From NCBI GenBank assembly GCA_963713815.1, contig CAVQNH010000045.1:1-64000 (forward strand): a stretch of DNA of 64,000 bases. The letters run 5' to 3'. The position numbers and the translations under genes are program-made. Below are positions 60,281-64,000 of the stretch, piece by piece (the first letter of the stretch is position 1; every line of letters starts with the position of its first letter). Under the pieces are notes generated by a model that did not search any database, was not told where the DNA came from, and was given only the letters and a program-made list of their open reading frames with translations. The DNA comes from RYN-230 sp963713815 (GTDB lineage: Bacteria > Actinomycetota > Actinomycetes > Streptosporangiales > Streptosporangiaceae).

Positions 60281-63200
60281 GTGGGCGGGGCGGTGACGGG
60301 CTTTGTCGGCCGTGCGCGCGAGTTGTCCCATCTGCAGGGGGCGCTCGGCGGGGACGCGCGTCTGGTGCTGGTATCGGGGGACGCTGGTGTCGGAAAGACG
60401 AGGTTTGTCGGGGAGGCAATGCGCTGCCGCGCTGCCACGGGGATGGTCTGGATTTCCGGTGGGTGCTTGCCGCTGTCGGGAGAACTGCCGCTGCTTCCAA
60501 TCTCGGAGGCGCTGGGTGAGCTGAGCCGGCTTGACGACGGGAGCCAGCTGAACGCGGCGCTGAGCTTGGCTGCGCCGTATGTCCGGGCCGAGGTGGAGCG
60601 GCTGCTGCCGGGGTTGGGGACAGGTGAGCCGATCGGAAGCGCCCGTGGTGAGAGTGGGCAGCGTGACCGGCTGTTCTCGGCGGTGACCGAAGTGCTGAGC
60701 ACGGTGTCCACAAGGGCCGGGCTTGTCCTGGTGATCGAGGATGTGCATTGGGCAGATAGCGCCACCCTTGACTATCTGACCTACCTCGCGCGGGCGGCCT
60801 CCGGCGGTGCGCTGACGATGGTGGTGACATGCCGCAGCGATGAGAGGCCGGCCGATGCGAAGCTGACCAGATGGCTGACCCACATGCGCTCTAGCAGCGG
60901 GGTGCAGGAGATTCGGCTCCGTCCGCTGTCTCGCGGCGAGGTGATGGAGCAGATCGCCTGGCTGGTCGGCAAGGAGCCTCCGCTCCTGCTTGTTGACGAC
61001 GTGCATGCCCGCGCCGAGGGCAACCCGTTCTTCACCGAACAGCTGGTGGCTGCGGCTATGACTGATTCGCCGGAGGGCATGCTGCGCCCGCCGGGTGCCT
61101 TGACGGAACGGCTGGCGGAACTGCTGGCGGCCCGGGCGAGCGGGTGCGGCGATGACGCACAGGCGGTCCTTGCCGGGCTGGCGGTCGCTGGCCGGCCGCT
61201 GGGCGAGGCGCAGCTATCCCAGGTCACCGGCCTTTCCCTGGATGCGGTGCGGGGTGGCCTGCGGGAACTGGCCACGGGCCACCTGCTTGCGGCCAGCACG
61301 GCGGAGGGAACCCACCGGCCCCGGCATGCGCTGCTGGCCGAGGCGGTAGCGGCAGGGCTGCTCCCTGGCGAGCGTGGGGTGCTGCACGAGCGTACGGCGC
61401 TGGCGCTGGCGGCGGCAGACGCTGAGACGCTGGCCGCTGAGATAGCCGGGCACTGGGCCGCCGCGGGCCGCACTGCCAGGGAGCTGCCGGCGAGGGTCGC
61501 GGCGGCGGAGGCTGCGCAGCGCGTCTTCGGCTTCGCTGAGGCAGCGGCGCACTGGCAGCGGGCGATTGAACTATGCGGAATACTGCCTGGCGCCACCCCA
61601 GTAGCCGGGCTCGACCTGCCCGGACTGTATGTGCGGGCCATCGATGCGCTTGATGTGTCAGGCGATATCGAGGGGGCCGGAGAGCTCGCGGAGGAGGCGT
61701 ACCGCCGGTTCGCCGATCACCCCGAGCGACCCACGGCCGCACTCATCCACTCGCGCGCCGCGTTCTTCCGGGGAATGTATGCGCCGGCATCAGGGCTCCC
61801 GCTGATCAAGGAAGCGCTGCGGCTGTTCGCCCAGGAACCACCCTCAGCGGAGGGGGCCCAGGCCTGGTTCGATTACGCCAGTACCTACTTGCTACTCGCT
61901 GAGGGGCAACGCGAGTCTTTCCGAGCCGCGCTGGGTCGGGCGCTGCAGATCGCCGAAGCGGCCGGCGCCACCGCCCTAGTCCCTCGGATCATGGCGAATC
62001 TCGCAGTTGCGTCGTTTTTTCGCGGGCAGGTCGAAGAGGGATTTGCCATCCTCCACCGTGGTGAGCTCCTAGCCGCCGCCTCGGGGGACGGCGGGGCCAT
62101 CCTGTTGCTGGCCATAAACGAGAGCGATGCACTGCTCAAGACCGGGGAGTTCCAGCGCGCTGCAGACGTCGCGCAGCGTGGCCTGCTGTACGCCAGCCAG
62201 ACCGGCCGCCACACCGGCTTTCCTGCAACCGAGCTGGCCGCCAATGCGGCTGAGAGCTTGCTGGCGCTGGGACGCACGGCCCAGGCGGCAACACTGATCG
62301 ACCCGCTAACCAGCGGGCCGGCTGGCCCGGACCGGCACCTCGTGCACGCGAGCCGCGCTGAGATTGACATGCTGCGCGGCGACATCGAAGCGGCCACACG
62401 CCGGCTCCAGCAAGTCGCTGCTTTCACCCGTGGCGTCGGCAGCATCGTTATTGCCTCCGAAGGAGCACGGCTGGCTGCCGAGCTGGCGCTGTGGGCACGC
62501 CGGCCGGGAGATGCACTGGAGAACGTCCAGCGGGGACTCAGCCTCTTTAAGGCTCCCGACCTGACCATCTTCTGCGGGCGTCTGCTTGTCGCGGGCATGC
62601 GCGCCTGCGCCGACCAGGCCGAGCAGGCCCGGGCACGTCGTGACAACCACGCAGCCCATGCCGCGCAGACAGCGGCCGACGATCTCTGTTCATGGGTGCG
62701 GCAGATGGAAAATCTCCCGTTCACCGACCATCCATTCGTAGCCACCATCCCGGCCGACCGCGCCGACTGGGAGGCCGAGCACACCCGGCTGGAAGGGGTA
62801 AGCGACCCGGTGGCCTGGGCCACCGCGGCTAAAACCTGGGACGGCCTGGGCTGCCCGCACCGCGCCGGATACGCCTGGTGGCGGCAAGCCCAGGCGCAAC
62901 TGGACGTCAGGCAGCCCGCCACGGCAGCTGCCGCCGCACTACGGGCGGCCGCGGCCGCCGCCGCGGGCCACGCACCGCTGCTGGCACAGATCCGCGAACT
63001 GGCAAAGCGGGCCCGCATCCCCCTTCAGAGCGTGGTGGCCACCGAGGAGCACCCGCCTGCTGCGGTTCCGGAGGGCTACAACCTGACCCATCGTGAGCTG
63101 GACGTGTTGCGTCTGCTCGCTGCGGGCCGCACCAACGCACAGATCGGCGGCGAGCTGTTCATCAGCTCACGGACCGCCGGTGTTCACGTCACCAACATCT

Positions 63201-63283
63201 TGCGCAAGCTCGGCGTCGCCAACCGGGTGCAGGCCGCCGCCCTCGCCGAACGCGCCGGACTGGCCCAGGCTCCACACGCGTAA
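60281..63283 (+). CDS. LAL-type (large ATP-binding LuxR) transcriptional regulator
   Basis: 1000 residues from GTG 60281 (GTG 60293 possible). An AAA/STAND ATPase at the N-terminus: FVGRARELSHLQGAL, Walker A SGDAGVGKTRF (~33-43), Walker B LVLVIEDVHWAD (~148-159). A long helical TPR-like middle and a C-terminal LuxR helix-turn-helix follow (LTHRELDVLRLLAAGRTNAQIGGELFISSRTAGVHVTNILRKLGV, ~930-975). LAL regulators are often pathway-specific activators of secondary metabolism or sugar use; no target cluster is in the window. Lower GC bias than the core genes. Confidence 0.93.
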   Translation: MGGAVTGFVGRARELSHLQGALGGDARLVLVSGDAGVGKTRFVGEAMRCRAATGMVWISGGCLPLSGELPLLPISEALGELSRLDDGSQLNAALSLAAPYVRAEVERLLPGLGTGEPIGSARGESGQRDRLFSAVTEVLSTVSTRAGLVLVIEDVHWADSATLDYLTYLARAASGGALTMVVTCRSDERPADAKLTRWLTHMRSSSGVQEIRLRPLSRGEVMEQIAWLVGKEPPLLLVDDVHARAEGNPFFTEQLVAAAMTDSPEGMLRPPGALTERLAELLAARASGCGDDAQAVLAGLAVAGRPLGEAQLSQVTGLSLDAVRGGLRELATGHLLAASTAEGTHRPRHALLAEAVAAGLLPGERGVLHERTALALAAADAETLAAEIAGHWAAAGRTARELPARVAAAEAAQRVFGFAEAAAHWQRAIELCGILPGATPVAGLDLPGLYVRAIDALDVSGDIEGAGELAEEAYRRFADHPERPTAALIHSRAAFFRGMYAPASGLPLIKEALRLFAQEPPSAEGAQAWFDYASTYLLLAEGQRESFRAALGRALQIAEAAGATALVPRIMANLAVASFFRGQVEEGFAILHRGELLAAASGDGGAILLLAINESDALLKTGEFQRAADVAQRGLLYASQTGRHTGFPATELAANAAESLLALGRTAQAATLIDPLTSGPAGPDRHLVHASRAEIDMLRGDIEAATRRLQQVAAFTRGVGSIVIASEGARLAAELALWARRPGDALENVQRGLSLFKAPDLTIFCGRLLVAGMRACADQAEQARARRDNHAAHAAQTAADDLCSWVRQMENLPFTDHPFVATIPADRADWEAEHTRLEGVSDPVAWATAAKTWDGLGCPHRAGYAWWRQAQAQLDVRQPATAAAAALRAAAAAAAGHAPLLAQIRELAKRARIPLQSVVATEEHPPAAVPEGYNLTHRELDVLRLLAAGRTNAQIGGELFISSRTAGVHVTNILRKLGVANRVQAAALAERAGLAQAPHA

Positions 63284-63405
63284 ACACTTCGCGCCGGAAT
63301 CTAAATAGCTGCCGGCCGTAACCCGGCACGGTTGACAGATCCGCGCCCAGCTGCCTCAGCCGCATCCTCGGCATACAGCACCGAAACGCCACCGAGGAGA
63401 CGGCA

Positions 63406-63780
63406 ATGAACCCGAACATCGCGCACGGCCTGATGCTGGCCCGGATCGCCGGGATGCATCGGCAGGCCCGCCGCACCGGCACTGGCAGGACAGCCCGCAT
63501 CACCCTCATGCGCATCCGCTGGTGCGTCATCGGCCTGATGGCAACCGCGATGGCATTCCTGGTGGGTGTGCCCGCCGCCCAGGCCATCAACGTCCCCCCA
63601 CCTGGCGAGAACTCTGGCGCCGCGCCGTCAGTGGTTATCCATCCCGTCGCGGTCGGCGGCATGGCGGGCTGGCAGATCGTGCTGATCGCGGTCGGCAGTG
63701 CCCTGCTGGCCTCCGCGCTCACCCTGCTGGCTGTCCGGGCCGCCCGGCGCGCGACCCCCGCGCAGCCCTCCCACCCCTGA
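63406..63780 (+). CDS. small membrane/exported protein of unknown function
   Basis: 124 residues from ATG 63406 (GAGGAGA upstream). A basic N-terminus, hydrophobic segment ending in an AQA-type signal-peptidase site (CVIGLMATAMAFLVGVPAAQA), Pro-rich outer part and second helix (WQIVLIAVGSALLASALTLLAV) with a basic tail. No known family. 122 bp after the LAL regulator, in the same direction. Confidence 0.65.
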   Translation: MNPNIAHGLMLARIAGMHRQARRTGTGRTARITLMRIRWCVIGLMATAMAFLVGVPAAQAINVPPPGENSGAAPSVVIHPVAVGGMAGWQIVLIAVGSALLASALTLLAVRAARRATPAQPSHP

Positions 63781-64000
63781 CACTGGCCAGACCGACAGAT
63801 ATCTGCACGGCCGCCGGACCCGGCAGCAAGCACCCGGGCCCGGGGGCCGTGCAGCGCGGCACCAGGCACGCGATAGCGCTCAGGAGCGGATATCTGCGTA
63901 TGGGACCTGCTGCGTCAGCACCGATGTCAGCCACCCACAACCCAGCAGGCCGCGGCGTGTGCTTGAAGCGCCACCCCTGCTCACCAAGTGTGGTTTTCGG

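Noticed and set aside
59598..63780. Integrated element bounded by the tRNA-Phe gene
   Set aside because: No integrase, no repeat of the tRNA 3' end and no replication or transfer gene were seen; only a gene remnant and a composition shift support it.

Overview
The window is very GC-rich and densely coded. It has GTG and TTG starts, many 4-bp ATGA/GTGA gene overlaps, tRNA genes of actinobacterial type, and F420-type LLM, SigE-family, MmyB-type XRE and LAL regulators. Together these point to a filamentous actinomycete (Actinomycetota, Streptosporangiales-like); I cannot name the genus. At least fifteen reading frames are broken by what look like single-base indels while the protein continues recognisably in another frame. 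The sequence therefore either carries base-level errors (long-read or metagenome assembly) or contains several decaying genes, and each frameshift below should be read with that in mind.

Layout. 0.1-4 kb: GC-rich tandem repeats, a small membrane protein, ArfB ribosome rescue factor, PPK2 polyphosphate kinase and a membrane-anchored hydrolase. 4.2-10.4 kb: an SDR, a polar amino-acid ABC importer (binding protein and permease fused by a 1-bp insertion), an MBL-fold protein and a GH15 enzyme. 10.5-13.8 kb: a reductive-pyrimidine/hydantoin operon (beta-ureidopropionase, dihydropyrimidinase, F420-type LLM oxidoreductase) behind a 16-bp palindrome. 14-15.8 kb: two paralogous secreted lysozyme-like proteins, each behind a copy of the same ~200-nt leader. 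15.8-17.5 kb: an orphan Eco57I/TaqI-type adenine methyltransferase.

17.5-24.8 kb, minus strand: a complete chemosensory operon (MCP, CheW, CheA-REC hybrid, CheB, CheR-TPR; Frz/ACF-like), followed by an intact response regulator whose output domain is a PIG-L/LmbE-type deacetylase. This is the most unusual item in the window: it suggests a chemosensory array controlling deacetylation of a GlcNAc-type substrate.

25-33.5 kb: an NmrA-like protein, an ABC-2 exporter with a secreted partner, a membrane GGDEF protein, divergent HxlR and XRE/MmyB regulators, and a lipase. 33.6-39.7 kb: a GntR/FCD regulator with two matching operators, an SDR remnant, and an operon of SRPBCC/CoxG-like protein, NCS1 transporter, cysteine hydrolase, ADP-ribosylglycohydrolase and PfkB kinase. 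It reads as a salvage or catabolic unit for an N-glycosylated or nucleobase-like compound and may cooperate with the 10.5-13.8 kb operon.

39.8-51.4 kb: a histone-H1-like Lys/Ala/Pro protein behind a perfect 18-bp palindrome, TfoX-N protein, PAP2 phosphatase, a cupin/MarR pair with an inverted operator, a SigE-type sigma factor with membrane partner, lipid kinase, RsbW-like ATPase, nitroreductase, VOC protein, MFS transporter and small proteins. 51.5-59 kb: tRNA-Lys, a membrane protein, two small acetyltransferases, a two-gene AceE-like E1, an acyl-CoA dehydrogenase, PspC and an MFS transporter. 59.3-64 kb: a tRNA-Glu-Asp-Phe cluster, a gene remnant, a 1000-residue LAL regulator and a small membrane protein. 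I found no CRISPR array, prophage, transposase or integrase.
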